DNA of 64,000 nt from Planococcus halocryophilus. GTDB taxonomy: Bacteria; Bacillota; Bacilli; Bacillales_A; Planococcaceae. Position 1 is the stretch's first letter; each line of letters opens with the position of its first letter. The translations under genes were made by a program, and so were the position numbers. Shown here piece after piece: positions 19,923 through 29,648 of the stretch. The notes beneath the pieces are model-generated. The model did not search any database and was not told the origin of the DNA. It worked only from the letters and a program-made list of their open reading frames with translations. Location of the stretch: the NCBI RefSeq assembly GCF_022489025.1, contig NZ_JAKVTG010000003.1, positions 1 through 64,000 on the forward strand, given 5' to 3'.

Positions 19923-22556
19923 ATGACTGAACAAATGTCCACAAAGTACGATCCGCAATCAATTGAAAAAGGCCGTTATGATTGGTGGGTCGACCAAAAA
20001 TTCTTTGAAGCCAAACCAGAAAGCGGCAAAACGCCGTATACCATCGTAATTCCTCCACCAAACGTTACTGGCAAGCTACATTTAGGCCATGCTTGGGACA
20101 CAACATTACAAGACATCATGACACGCATGAAACGCATGCAAGGTTTTGACGCGCTATGGCTTCCAGGTATGGATCACGCCGGGATTGCAACGCAAGCCAA
20201 AGTAGAAGGCAAATTAAAAGAAGAAGGGCGTTCACGTTACGATTTAGGACGCGAAGCGTTTCTTGAAGAATCATGGAAATGGAAAGATCAATACGCAGGA
20301 CATATCCGCGAACAATGGGCTAAATTAGGTTTAGGACTTGATTATTCACGTGAGCGTTTCACATTAGATGACGGATTGTCAAAAGCCGTACGTGAAGTTT
20401 TCGTGAAACTATACGAGAAAAAACTCATATACCGCGGTAAATACATCATCAACTGGGACCCGAATACACAAACGGCGATTTCGGATATTGAAGTTATTCA
20501 CAAAGACGTTAAAGGTGCTTTTTATCATATGCGTTATCCGCTTGCTGACGGCAGTGGACATATTGAAATTGCCACAACACGTCCAGAAACAATGCTTGGT
20601 GATACAGCTGTTGCGGTTCACCCGAAAGACGAGCGTTATAAGCATTTAATCGGTAAAAAAGTTATTTTGCCAATCGTTGGTCGCGAAATTGAAATTGTTG
20701 CAGACGATTACGTAGATAGAGAATTTGGAAGTGGTGCCGTTAAAATCACACCGGCTCATGACCCAAATGACTTTGAAATTGGGAACCGTCATAATTTAGA
20801 ACGCGTACTTGTGATGAACGAAGACGGTTCAATGAATGAAAATGCTGGTAAATACGAAGGCTTAGATCGTTTCGAATGTCGTAAGCAAATCGTTAAAGAT
20901 TTACAAGACATGGACGTGTTGTTCGAAATCGAAGAGCATATGCATTCTGTTGGTCACTCAGAGCGTAGCGGTGCTGTAGTAGAACCTTATTTATCTACTC
21001 AATGGTTTGTTGATATGCAACCACTTGCTGCTGCATCTGTAGAAGCACAAAAAAGTGGAGACGGTGTTAATTTTGTGCCGGATCGTTTTGAGAAAACGTA
21101 TTTACACTGGATGGAAAACATTCGCGACTGGTGTATTTCTCGTCAATTGTGGTGGGGACATCAAATTCCAGCTTGGTACCATAACGAAACAAATGAAATT
21201 TACGTTGGTCACGAAGCACCGGCTGACGCTGAAAACTGGACACAAGACGAAGATGTACTAGACACATGGTTCTCATCTGCCTTGTGGCCGTTCTCAACAC
21301 TTGGCTGGCCAGAAGAAAACGATGATCTTAGCCGTTACTACCCAACAGATGCATTAGTGACAGGCTATGACATCATCAACTTCTGGGTATCGCGCATGAT
21401 TTTCCAAGCATTAGAATTCACTGGTGAAAAACCGTTTAAAGATGTATTGATTCACGGACTGGTACGCGATGCAGAAGGACGCAAAATGTCGAAGTCACTT
21501 GGCAACGGCGTCGATCCAATGGACGTGATTTCGGAGTACGGAGCAGATTCTCTGCGCTATTTCTTAGCAACAGCATCGTCTCCAGGACAAGATCTTCGTT
21601 ATGCGAACGACAAAGTTGAGTCGGTATGGAACTTTGCCAATAAAATCTGGAATGCGTCTCGTTTCGCATTGATGAATATGGAAGGTATGACATACGACCA
21701 AATAGACTTGTCAGGCAAAAAGTCAGTTGCTGATTCATGGATTCTTACACGTTTAAATGAAACCATTGAACAAGTAACAGAGCTTGCAGAACGCTATGAA
21801 TTTGGCGAAGTTGGACGTTCACTTTACAATTTCATCTGGGATGATTTCTGTGACTGGTATATCGAAATGTCGAAATTGCCATTATACGGTGAAGACGAAA
21901 GAGCGAAGAAAATGACGCGTTCGGTACTTGCTTATGTACTTGATAACACAATGCGTTTATTGCATCCGTTCATGCCGTTTATCACAGAAGAAATTTGGCA
22001 GAACTTGCCGCATGAAGGCGAATCGATTACGATTGCGGCTTGGCCAACAGTAGATGACTCGTTAACGAATCAAAGCCAGTCTTCAAGCATGAAGCTATTA
22101 ATGGACGTGATTCGTTCTGTACGTACGATTCGTGCAGAAGTACAGTCACCAATGAGCAAAAAAGTGCCATTGACGATTTCTGCAAAAGACGCCAACACTC
22201 ATGCAGTATTAGAAGCAAATGCTGCATACATCGAACGTTTCTGTAATCCAGAAACCTTAACAATTGGCGAAAACATCGTAGCTCCTGAAAAATCGATGTC
22301 AGCAGTAGTATCAGGTGCTGAATTGTTCATGCCACTTGAAGGTTTGATCGATATTGATGCAGAGCTTGCTCGTTTAAACAAAGAACTTGAAAAATGGGCA
22401 AAAGAAGTAAAACTCGTTAGTGGTAAACTATCGAACGAACGCTTTGTTTCAAAAGCACCAGAAGCAGTAGTTGCTGAAGAACGTGCGAAACAAGCTGATT
22501 ATATGGAAAAACACGCAACAGTTGAAAAACGCATTGAAGAACTAAAAAATCTATAA
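19923..22556 (+). CDS. valS: Valyl-tRNA synthetase
   Basis: Class I synthetase that charges tRNA-Val and edits mischarged threonine. The HIGH-type signature is in [18 protein letters not shown], and KMSKS is in [11 protein letters not shown]. The CP1 editing insertion lies between about residues 190 and 350 ([17 protein letters not shown]). A C-terminal coiled coil (about 805-877) binds tRNA. The 877-residue length is normal. GGAGG precedes the ATG. Expression is controlled by the T-box just upstream. Confidence 0.97.
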   Translation: MTEQMSTKYDPQSIEKGRYDWWVDQKFFEAKPESGKTPYTIVIPPPNVTGKLHLGHAWDTTLQDIMTRMKRMQGFDALWLPGMDHAGIATQAKVEGKLKEEGRSRYDLGREAFLEESWKWKDQYAGHIREQWAKLGLGLDYSRERFTLDDGLSKAVREVFVKLYEKKLIYRGKYIINWDPNTQTAISDIEVIHKDVKGAFYHMRYPLADGSGHIEIATTRPETMLGDTAVAVHPKDERYKHLIGKKVILPIVGREIEIVADDYVDREFGSGAVKITPAHDPNDFEIGNRHNLERVLVMNEDGSMNENAGKYEGLDRFECRKQIVKDLQDMDVLFEIEEHMHSVGHSERSGAVVEPYLSTQWFVDMQPLAAASVEAQKSGDGVNFVPDRFEKTYLHWMENIRDWCISRQLWWGHQIPAWYHNETNEIYVGHEAPADAENWTQDEDVLDTWFSSALWPFSTLGWPEENDDLSRYYPTDALVTGYDIINFWVSRMIFQALEFTGEKPFKDVLIHGLVRDAEGRKMSKSLGNGVDPMDVISEYGADSLRYFLATASSPGQDLRYANDKVESVWNFANKIWNASRFALMNMEGMTYDQIDLSGKKSVADSWILTRLNETIEQVTELAERYEFGEVGRSLYNFIWDDFCDWYIEMSKLPLYGEDERAKKMTRSVLAYVLDNTMRLLHPFMPFITEEIWQNLPHEGESITIAAWPTVDDSLTNQSQSSSMKLLMDVIRSVRTIRAEVQSPMSKKVPLTISAKDANTHAVLEANAAYIERFCNPETLTIGENIVAPEKSMSAVVSGAELFMPLEGLIDIDAELARLNKELEKWAKEVKLVSGKLSNERFVSKAPEAVVAEERAKQADYMEKHATVEKRIEELKNL

Positions 22557-22561
22557 AACGA

Positions 22562-22597
22562 TAAAACCGCTTTCCCATAATGGGAGAGCGGTTTTTT
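22562..22597 (+). terminator. Terminator after valS
   Basis: AAAACCGCTTTCCCAT pairs with ATGGGAGAGCGGTTTT with almost no loop, followed by further T residues. Confidence 0.9.
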
Positions 22598-22646
22598 AAA
22601 TGGTTCACAAGCTATTAAGTTGAACTATAGAACTAATATTTCAAAT

Positions 22647-22740
22647 CGCTTCGGCCGCTTTGGGCATAGCTCTCGCAAGAAGCCAGGCAAAGAACGCCAG
22701 TCTTCTTGCTTCGCTTATCCCTTGGCCGCGCCTGCGCTAG
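22647..22740 (-). repeat. Solitary copy of the GC-rich repeat core, inverted
   Basis: On the reverse strand this 94-base stretch runs from CTAGCGCAGGCGCGGCCAAG, through GCGAAGCAAGAAGACTGG and GCGAGAGCTATGCCCAAAGCG, to CCGAAGCG. It follows the same order of motifs as the cores at 18840-19543, with a divergent centre. It lies in the gap between the valS terminator and the ATP-grasp genes. Confidence 0.8.
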
Positions 22741-22833
22741 AAATTTACTAAATCAGGTGTGCCTATATTTATACGTTGTTTCTATAAAAGATAGTTGAAA
22801 AAAATGGAGAACCTAGTTTAACTTAAATAGAAA

Positions 22834-23631
22834 TTATTTCAGTCGATCTTCCCGCTGAAAAGGAGCATGTTTTCCCATTTTTCGTATATGTTCCAAAAAC
22901 AGTTCAGCAATATTTTCTACATGCGTTTCATAAAACGAACGGGCACCCACAGGATCTTCGATTTCATTAAATACGTGCCGTCCGTCTTCAAGTAGCAAAA
23001 AGTCTATTCCAACATAATCGCTGTTTATCGCACGGGAAATGCGCAATACATCCTTTTCTTGAGCAGCTGTTAACACGTATTTTTCGATAGATGCACCGAG
23101 TGAATAATTGGCTTTAAACGAGTCATTAGAAATTCGTTTCACAGCACCCACAATTTCCGTGCCGATTACGAATACACGGATATCTGCTTGATGAGCTACA
23201 ACTGGTTGGAAGAGAAGGGAAGAATTCGTGTTTGGTATATCTTCAGCTGATTGGAGTAGCCATACTTCATCACCGCCATGTCCGTCCATAGTTTTTACCA
23301 CGCACGGATATTCGGGTGCTTGTCGGTAACTTGGTATAGTAGGAACACCGAGCAACATAAACAACTCAAAACTTTTCCATTTGTCGTTAGCAATGCGATT
23401 TACTTCTGCGCGATTTACTAAGTGAATGCCTTGATCTTCTAAAAAACGAGCGGCTTTTGGTCGCCGTGCGCGAAAGACAACAAGTTCACCGGCTAGATTA
23501 TCCGCCAGTCGTGTCAGCCCTTCATCGCTCCAGTCGTCCCATTCGATCAAATCAAAATCTCCAAATCGCTGTAATTCGGCTATAAATCCTCGATTCCGTT
23601 TTGCATCTTGTGTTTCATAAAGAAGTTTCAT
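22834..23631 (-). CDS. ATP-grasp (RimK-like) ligase, second gene of a pair
   Basis: A soluble 265-residue protein of the ATP-grasp fold. YPCVVKTMDGHGGDEVWLL (about 108-126) looks like the ATP-lysine and glycine-rich loop, VVAHQADIRVFVIG the conserved acidic/Arg strand, and VGIDFLLLEDGRHVFNEIEDPVGAR the metal-binding D...E.N-type end. Such enzymes join a carboxylate to an amine through an acyl phosphate. The start overlaps the stop of the upstream ATP-grasp gene (ATGA), so both are made together. The substrate is unknown. It resembles the glutamate ligase/YheC-YheD group only at fold level. Confidence 0.75.
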   Translation of the reverse strand: MKLLYETQDAKRNRGFIAELQRFGDFDLIEWDDWSDEGLTRLADNLAGELVVFRARRPKAARFLEDQGIHLVNRAEVNRIANDKWKSFELFMLLGVPTIPSYRQAPEYPCVVKTMDGHGGDEVWLLQSAEDIPNTNSSLLFQPVVAHQADIRVFVIGTEIVGAVKRISNDSFKANYSLGASIEKYVLTAAQEKDVLRISRAINSDYVGIDFLLLEDGRHVFNEIEDPVGARSFYETHVENIAELFLEHIRKMGKHAPFQREDRLK

Positions 23632-24491
23632 GACAAGTCCTCCAATATATATGCAATCATGGCATCTGCGACATTGATTCCAGTGACATTCAAAATATTG
23701 CGGATGTGTGCAGCGGCATTAACTTCACAAACGAGAGGTTGTTCACCTTCACCGTATAACAAATCAACGCCTGCAAAAGTGGCGCCAACGGCTTGAGCTG
23801 CAGCTAGTGCGACTTCTTGTTGTGCAGGAGTTAGCACGATCGGTGATGCCACACCGCCATTGGTAATATTGGCGCGAAAATCTGTTGTTGAATGGCGATG
23901 CATGGCAGCTACAATTCGTCCACCAACAATATTAACGCGTATGTCGCGACCACGGCTCGAATGGATAAATTCTTGAAAGACAAAATCAATTCCTCTAAGG
24001 CTCTCGACTTTTTCGTAAAATTGTTCTTCAGTTTCAATCAAATACACTTTCATACCGAAAGAACCGTGTCCTTCTTTTATAATCATCGGTAGTTTTAAGC
24101 GCTCAATCACTTTTTCAAAATAACCCGAATGGATGATTGAAAAATTCGGATAAACTTTTGGAGCTACAATGGTCCTTGGCATTGGTAAGTCGTGAGCGGC
24201 CAACTGTACATATTGTGTAGCTTTATTGTCACATAAATCAATAACAGCCGGATCATTATAAACGGGAACTCCGCGACTTTTTAAAAAATAACCTAGTAAT
24301 ATATCCTTATCCAATAATATTGCAAAATCAGGTATACTTAAATTGACTGATAAATCCATAATAGTTTCATAATTTTTCATAATTTTTACAGAAACGCCTG
24401 CGCGTTGTGCTGCTTCCGCAACTAAACTCGCTTGGTCTGCAAATTTATCGGAAACTAAGCTTCCGTTGTAGATCACCCAACAACTCGTCAT
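23628..24491 (-). CDS. ATP-grasp RimK-type ligase, first gene of a pair
   Basis: A 287-residue protein with a clear RimK/LysX-like ATP-grasp core. LPMIIKEGHGSFGMKVYLI (about 134-152) has the ATP lysine and Gly-rich loop, FQEFIHSSRGRDIRVNIVGGRIVAAMHR the substrate-side arginine, and FAGVDLLYGEGEQPLVCEVNAAAHIRN the metal ligands. An AAGGTGG ribosome site precedes the ATG. It is transcribed divergently from folC; a TATAAT at 24511-24516 belongs to folC. Family members ligate glutamate or other amino acids to proteins, cofactors or peptides. No substrate-peptide gene is visible nearby, so the product is open. Confidence 0.8.
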   Translation of the reverse strand: MTSCWVIYNGSLVSDKFADQASLVAEAAQRAGVSVKIMKNYETIMDLSVNLSIPDFAILLDKDILLGYFLKSRGVPVYNDPAVIDLCDNKATQYVQLAAHDLPMPRTIVAPKVYPNFSIIHSGYFEKVIERLKLPMIIKEGHGSFGMKVYLIETEEQFYEKVESLRGIDFVFQEFIHSSRGRDIRVNIVGGRIVAAMHRHSTTDFRANITNGGVASPIVLTPAQQEVALAAAQAVGATFAGVDLLYGEGEQPLVCEVNAAAHIRNILNVTGINVADAMIAYILEDLS

Positions 24492-24562
24492 ATCGATTCC
24501 ACCTTCGTGCTATAATCATACTCAAAAAGTGTATCATGTTTATTGAAGAAATGAGGCTACTA

Positions 24563-25750
24563 ATGATAATTGGACTTGAACATTATAAAGAAAAATGGAA
24601 TATCCAAACAGATACTGCCATTCACCCAGGTTTAGAAGCCATTACTGCAGCTCTTGAAGAACTTGGGAATCCACATAAAGTTGGAAAGTTTGTTCACTTA
24701 GCGGGAACAAACGGAAAAGGATCAACTGCTACGTTTTTATCTAGCATATTGCAGGCTCACGGATATTCTGTCGGTAATTTTTATTCACCATGCATTGAAG
24801 ACCTCCATGATCAAATTCAGTTAAACGGTAAACCCATTAGCCCGCAGGAACTTGAATCCATTATGCAACAGCTAAGTCATGTGAAAACACCGTTAACGGA
24901 TTTTGAATTGTTAACACTAGCGGCATTACTAGTTTTTAGAAAACACGCACCCGACTTTGCGATTATAGAAGCTGGTATGGGGGGAGCTTTAGATAGTACG
25001 AATGTGATTATCCCAAAAATTGCGATAATCCCATCCATTTCAATTGATCACACTAATTTCTTAGGAAATTCAATTGAAGAAATCACTTGGCATAAAGCAG
25101 GGATTATAAAAAAATGGCAGCCTGTTGTAATTGGAGAACTGCCTGTAAAATCACTAGACATTATTCGAGAAACTGCGAATAGACTTCACGTTGATATAAT
25201 TAGGCCAAAAGACCTTAATAACCTCAAGTTAAAATTAAAAGGGCCCCATCAATTAGGAAATGCTAGTTTAGCTATGGAAGCTGCTAAAGAGCTGCTCGGG
25301 AAAAGCTTTAGTGAAGACAAAGCCTTAAATGCTTTGTCAACTGCTAATCTTGCCTATCGTTTTGAGGAAGTATTTCCGGGAGTTATTTTTGACGGAGCAC
25401 ATAATCAGGCGAGTGCAGAAGCTTTAGTTAAGACGGTGAAGGAAGCGTATCCAGGCAGTTCTATCCATATAGTTATGGGAATTCTTAAAGACAAAGACTA
25501 TATAAAAGTGCTTCGTGAATTGGAAAAAATAAGCGATTGTTTTACATTTTTAGAGTTTGATAACGAGCGGGCATTACCAGCTGAAAAATTATTATTAGAA
25601 TGCAATAATAAAAGGAAGACAATTCTAAAATATAATGATATATTACCTGTATACGAAAAAGGTACAGTGACTTTAGTCACTGGATCTTTATATTTATTAT
25701 CCCTTCTAAGAAACGCTAAGTATTCATTTTTTCGTCATTATCAAGAATGA
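24563..25750 (+). CDS. folC: FolC, folylpolyglutamate synthase / dihydrofolate synthase
   Basis: Adds glutamate to folates (and to dihydropteroate if bifunctional), keeping them in the cell. The Mur-ligase-like P-loop is GTNGKGSTA, followed by SPCIEDLHDQIQLNG, IIEAGMGGALDSTN and the C-terminal FDGAHNQASAEAL. With GAGG before the ATG at 24563 the protein has 395 residues, about 35 fewer than B. subtilis FolC as I remember it. The loss is mainly in the segment before LKGPHQLGNASLAMEA. The core motifs look intact. Confidence 0.92.
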   Translation: MIIGLEHYKEKWNIQTDTAIHPGLEAITAALEELGNPHKVGKFVHLAGTNGKGSTATFLSSILQAHGYSVGNFYSPCIEDLHDQIQLNGKPISPQELESIMQQLSHVKTPLTDFELLTLAALLVFRKHAPDFAIIEAGMGGALDSTNVIIPKIAIIPSISIDHTNFLGNSIEEITWHKAGIIKKWQPVVIGELPVKSLDIIRETANRLHVDIIRPKDLNNLKLKLKGPHQLGNASLAMEAAKELLGKSFSEDKALNALSTANLAYRFEEVFPGVIFDGAHNQASAEALVKTVKEAYPGSSIHIVMGILKDKDYIKVLRELEKISDCFTFLEFDNERALPAEKLLLECNNKRKTILKYNDILPVYEKGTVTLVTGSLYLLSLLRNAKYSFFRHYQE

Positions 25751-25795
25751 AAAAAATGAATAGATGTAATATGTAATAAAGAGAGGAAAGATGTT

Positions 25796-27499
25796 ATGGA
25801 GGGGAATACAAAACGAAAAATAATTCTTTGGAGTATATGGATTTTGGTTATTCCGGCAAGTTTACTACTTGTCTATAACTTCTTTCCTCCTGTAGTAAAC
25901 GATCCTTGGAATTTAGTAGGTTATATTATATTTTTTGTGTTGATGAGTTTAATGCCAATGAACATCAATGGTGCTTCAACATTTTTAGTGCAATGGGTAA
26001 CAGTTGCACTGTTCCTAAAATATGGAGTTTTTATCGAGATTGTGGTATCTCAATTAGCAATGTTAATCGTACTCTACCGTAATCGGACACAGGAAGATCA
26101 ATCATTACGAATCCCATTTAATTCACTTATGTTTTTTGGTGTATCATTAATCGCGGGATTAACCTATGTGGCAATTGGTGGGGAGATCAATTCACTTAAC
26201 CTTATGCATGTCATTGTCTTTGGGTTAATATTTCAAGTGGTATCAGTTCTCGTTAATCAAGTGATTTTTTACTTGTACGATTACACAGTAGGCAGCCCAG
26301 GTAAGTTTTTCTCAGTAGATGCGATTTGGGATTTTGTGTTGATGATTGTAATTTTCCCTTACGCGATCGCTTTGTATATGTTTGAATCCTATATTGGTGT
26401 TGTTGCTTTGCTGTTGTTGGGTGTTCCGTTCTTAACAATGACGGTTGTTATGAAGATGTACAACAACTCTGAACAAATTAACATGGATTTGAAAAAAGCA
26501 GGAGTTATTGGTCATCAGCTTGCAGATCGACTAGAAACAAACGAAATACTCGATTTGTTTATTGTAGAAGTGTCTAAATTGTTTAAAGTTGAATATGCTT
26601 ATGTTATTGATTATCGAGATGGCTTGCAACAATTTATGCGTATTTATGAAAACGATCAATTAGAGCCAAGAAGTATCCCGTCTATCTCATACGAACAGGG
26701 AACGGCTGGGCGAGTAATAATGACAGGTGATTCTTTTATCTATAACGAAAAAAGCGATTGGACCGACTTTGCAACTGGAAACTTTCCAGCGGATACGGAA
26801 AGCATTATGGCTACTCCAATCGCGCGAAACAATAAAACTGAAGGCGTGCTCGTACTAGCCTCAAAAAAGAAATACGCATTTGCAAAACACCAGTTGAAGA
26901 TTTTAGATATCCTCAGTACGTATTTTGCCGTTTCACTTGAAAAAGCCGGATATATGCAACGTGTGATTGCCAAAAGCGAGCGTTGTGGATTAACTCGCTT
27001 GTATAATTACCGCTATTTAGATGAGAGTTTAGAAAATCACATTCAAGAAATGAAAGACGGTAAACTAGAGCAATTATCACTGATTATGATGGACATCGAT
27101 CATTTTAAAAGCATTAATGACCGATACGGACATCAAAGTGGTAACGACATTTTAGTTCAGTTAGCTGACATACTTCGAGAAGAAATAGCTGCAGAGGGCA
27201 TGGTAGCACGTTACGGCGGCGAAGAATTTGTTGTGCTTCTTCGAAACTATAGTAAAGAACTGGCAATGTTGCTAGCTGAAAAGCTACGCAAGCGTATCGA
27301 AAATCATGAATTCCTTATCGAAACTGATTTAGCCAATGAACGCCAGCAGCAAATTATTCACATCACGATGAGCATAGGTGTGTCATCTGCGCCTGAAGAT
27401 AGTGATGAAGGAATGTCGTTAATCCGTAACGCCGATCGAGCACTATACATTGGTGCCAAACAAGCAGGACGAAATAAAGTTGCAGCTTATTCGAAATAA
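25796..27499 (+). CDS. Membrane GAF-GGDEF diguanylate cyclase
   Basis: Predicted to make cyclic di-GMP from two GTP. The N-terminal about 215 residues contain several membrane helices (six or so) of an uncharacterised sensor region. A GAF-like domain follows (about 230-390; LADRLETNEILDLFIVEVSKLF to ILSTYFAVSLEKAG). The GGDEF domain (about 400-567) has an intact RYGGEEF at about 471-477 and FKSINDRYGHQSGND. The inhibitory I-site RxxD just upstream seems absent. GAGAGG precedes the ATG. It stands directly beside the pilus genes, including a PilB with an MshEN-type N-terminus. Confidence 0.9.
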   Translation: MEGNTKRKIILWSIWILVIPASLLLVYNFFPPVVNDPWNLVGYIIFFVLMSLMPMNINGASTFLVQWVTVALFLKYGVFIEIVVSQLAMLIVLYRNRTQEDQSLRIPFNSLMFFGVSLIAGLTYVAIGGEINSLNLMHVIVFGLIFQVVSVLVNQVIFYLYDYTVGSPGKFFSVDAIWDFVLMIVIFPYAIALYMFESYIGVVALLLLGVPFLTMTVVMKMYNNSEQINMDLKKAGVIGHQLADRLETNEILDLFIVEVSKLFKVEYAYVIDYRDGLQQFMRIYENDQLEPRSIPSISYEQGTAGRVIMTGDSFIYNEKSDWTDFATGNFPADTESIMATPIARNNKTEGVLVLASKKKYAFAKHQLKILDILSTYFAVSLEKAGYMQRVIAKSERCGLTRLYNYRYLDESLENHIQEMKDGKLEQLSLIMMDIDHFKSINDRYGHQSGNDILVQLADILREEIAAEGMVARYGGEEFVVLLRNYSKELAMLLAEKLRKRIENHEFLIETDLANERQQQIIHITMSIGVSSAPEDSDEGMSLIRNADRALYIGAKQAGRNKVAAYSK

Positions 27500-27525
27500 C
27501 AAATTTAATGAGAATTGTTCAAATA

Positions 27526-27565
27526 AAAAATGGTTAACACTTAATTAAAAGTGTTAACCATTTTT
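27526..27565. terminator. Bidirectional terminator between the cyclase and pilin-like genes
   Basis: AAAAATGGTTAACACTT pairs with AAGTGTTAACCATTTTT around a short AT loop. It serves the convergent genes on both sides. Confidence 0.95.
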
Positions 27566-27571
27566 GTTTAC

Positions 27572-29599
27572 TCAGTCATCGTCGTCGTCATCGTCGTCAT
27601 CATCATCATCTTTCTTCTCTTTTTTCTCCTTCTCTTTCTCAGCTTTTTCTTTTGCTTTCTCAGCTTCTTTCTCAGCTTTTTCTTTCTCTTTTTCAGCTTC
27701 TTCTTCCGCTTTCTCAGCTTCTTTTTCAGCTTCTTCTTTTGCTTTTTCAGCTTCCGGTCCACTAATGATAGGTGTACTCTCAGGAACAGTATTCACAATA
27801 CGTTCTTGCTCAATTGGAGGTTCAACTGCATAGATAACCGGTTCCTGTTGTTTTAAATCAGAATAGGTTTGAATAATTTCTGCATCGTAAGTTACTTGTA
27901 ATCGAGAATTGCTATTTGCTTGTGCGGTTACACCTTCAAAATAATCGTTTCTACCGGAAATTTTATAGGATCCACTAAATGAAGTTTCTTGAGCCCGTCC
28001 TCGGATTGCGTTCAAGGTAATTTTCCTTGCTGATATTCCACCATCAATATTTATATTAGAACCGACTCCATACATCTCAAAATCTTGTTCCGAATAGAAA
28101 AACCCTTTAATGTAACTAGCGATGGGCTCGTTAACTGAGTTGTTCGAGATTTTGATATTACCTTTTGATAATACAATTAAAGACCCTTGTTTACCTGAAT
28201 TTAATACTTTACCATTTATACGTGAATGTTGAATAGATACTTCTCCATTTACATAAATAAGCGCATTACTTTGAAGATCAGCTCCTTTAATAGTAAGATT
28301 TCCATTAATATACATTGGACCATCGAGAACTACATCAGAGTATTGTTCGTGTTTATAAGATGTACTATTATTACCAATTGAGAGATCACCATTAACGAAC
28401 AATCCATTTTTGAATGTAATATCTGTATCAATTAATTTTAAGTTTCCTTTTGTAGCAACTTGCTGGAAGGTATTTACTCCATTAAACGTATAAGTTCCCG
28501 TGTCACCAACAATTTTTTGTGTATTAGACCAACTTTGACATTGTCCCCACCAGTTTGTGCTTTGACAAAGCTTCCCAGTAAAATCGTGGTTTATAAAAAT
28601 TTTAGAGTTGGGGAGGTTCTTTCCTGTAAGTGTATATTCAGAGCCTGCGTTTAGAGTGGTAACACCACTAGAAGAACCGCTATATTCAAAATTTGTTTTT
28701 TGCTGAGAAATAGCGATGGGGCTTTGGACAGGTTGTCTCGATACGAGAACAGGAGCAGCCCCTGATCGGAACAAATCTGAAATATTTGTTTTTAACTTAT
28801 AAGGTGAAGTGTTGAAATCAGACTTTATAACATGATTCGCATAGCTACCGTTTGGTGTATCAAATGTATAAGCATTTTTACCTAAGAACAATCTTGATGT
28901 TTTAGCTCCTTCGATTGGTTTAGCTGATGGAGCTAAACTAGGGATCCATTGATCCCCACCTAAATATGCATAACCGTTCGAACTCGTAACAATATTGCCA
29001 TCTACTTTTATATCTCCTGTAATCTCAGATCCCCCATGCATGATGAGATTTCCTTCGCCTGGAGAAAGGCCGTCTTTTGTATCAATATTGGTTCCGATTG
29101 CATATCGTAAAGCTTCAGGAGCTGTAGCAGCACCAATTTCGATTTTACTAATTAACTCTCTATTAGAGTCACCAGACTCTCCAATGCTTTTGAAGGTCAC
29201 TAATTTTCTTAATGGATTTGTTATATTATCTGGGCTGATCGTATCAGTATAAGATAGAATACAAGCTTTGTGTGTTCCAGTTGAACCTGTAACTGGAAGG
29301 CTAGAATCTCCTTCACAAAGATACTTGTTTAAAATCAGTTCCAACCGAGTAATAAATAATGTTCTTGGTTGACCATTTTCACCTAAAAACGAATTTAGTT
29401 CAGTATTGACTTGAGTCGTGACCAAATCAATTCCTTTTTGAGTTAAATCGGACGACCGGGTAATATCTTGTCTCACTTCATTTCTTGTAGCACCATTACT
29501 TGTCAGTGTCATTAAACCTGTACCGAGAACCGCTAAAATAACGATAATTCCAAGAGTTAAAAGCAGCGCATAGCCTTTTTGATTTTTTAAATAGGTCAT
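27572..29599 (-). CDS. PilX-like pilus-associated protein with charged helix and poly-Asp tail
   Basis: The 675-residue protein starts with KNQKGYALLLTLGIIVILAVLG, a prepilin-like leader and hydrophobic helix; the usual Glu5 is absent, as in PilX-type proteins. The middle (about 40-590) is Gly/Asn/Ser-rich with repeated GDIKVDGNI, NGDLSIGNN and NGNLTIKGA patterns, suggesting a beta-helix or adhesin-like body. The end is extraordinary: 48 residues of only Glu, Lys and Ala (616-663), then twelve aspartates to the stop. It is the last of three reverse-strand pilus genes. The likely role is a minor pilin or surface tip protein; the tail function is unknown. Confidence 0.8.
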   Translation of the reverse strand: MTYLKNQKGYALLLTLGIIVILAVLGTGLMTLTSNGATRNEVRQDITRSSDLTQKGIDLVTTQVNTELNSFLGENGQPRTLFITRLELILNKYLCEGDSSLPVTGSTGTHKACILSYTDTISPDNITNPLRKLVTFKSIGESGDSNRELISKIEIGAATAPEALRYAIGTNIDTKDGLSPGEGNLIMHGGSEITGDIKVDGNIVTSSNGYAYLGGDQWIPSLAPSAKPIEGAKTSRLFLGKNAYTFDTPNGSYANHVIKSDFNTSPYKLKTNISDLFRSGAAPVLVSRQPVQSPIAISQQKTNFEYSGSSSGVTTLNAGSEYTLTGKNLPNSKIFINHDFTGKLCQSTNWWGQCQSWSNTQKIVGDTGTYTFNGVNTFQQVATKGNLKLIDTDITFKNGLFVNGDLSIGNNSTSYKHEQYSDVVLDGPMYINGNLTIKGADLQSNALIYVNGEVSIQHSRINGKVLNSGKQGSLIVLSKGNIKISNNSVNEPIASYIKGFFYSEQDFEMYGVGSNINIDGGISARKITLNAIRGRAQETSFSGSYKISGRNDYFEGVTAQANSNSRLQVTYDAEIIQTYSDLKQQEPVIYAVEPPIEQERIVNTVPESTPIISGPEAEKAKEEAEKEAEKAEEEAEKEKEKAEKEAEKAKEKAEKEKEKKEKKDDDDDDDDDDDD

Positions 29600-29648
29600 T
29601 AGAATTCCCTCCGTTTCATATAAGAAAATTTATTTAGTTTGCGAATCA

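Noticed and set aside
27551-27856. Forward frames rich in Phe/Ser opposite the pilin tail gene
   Set aside because: They are the complement of the Glu/Lys/Asp codon repeats and have no independent start signal.
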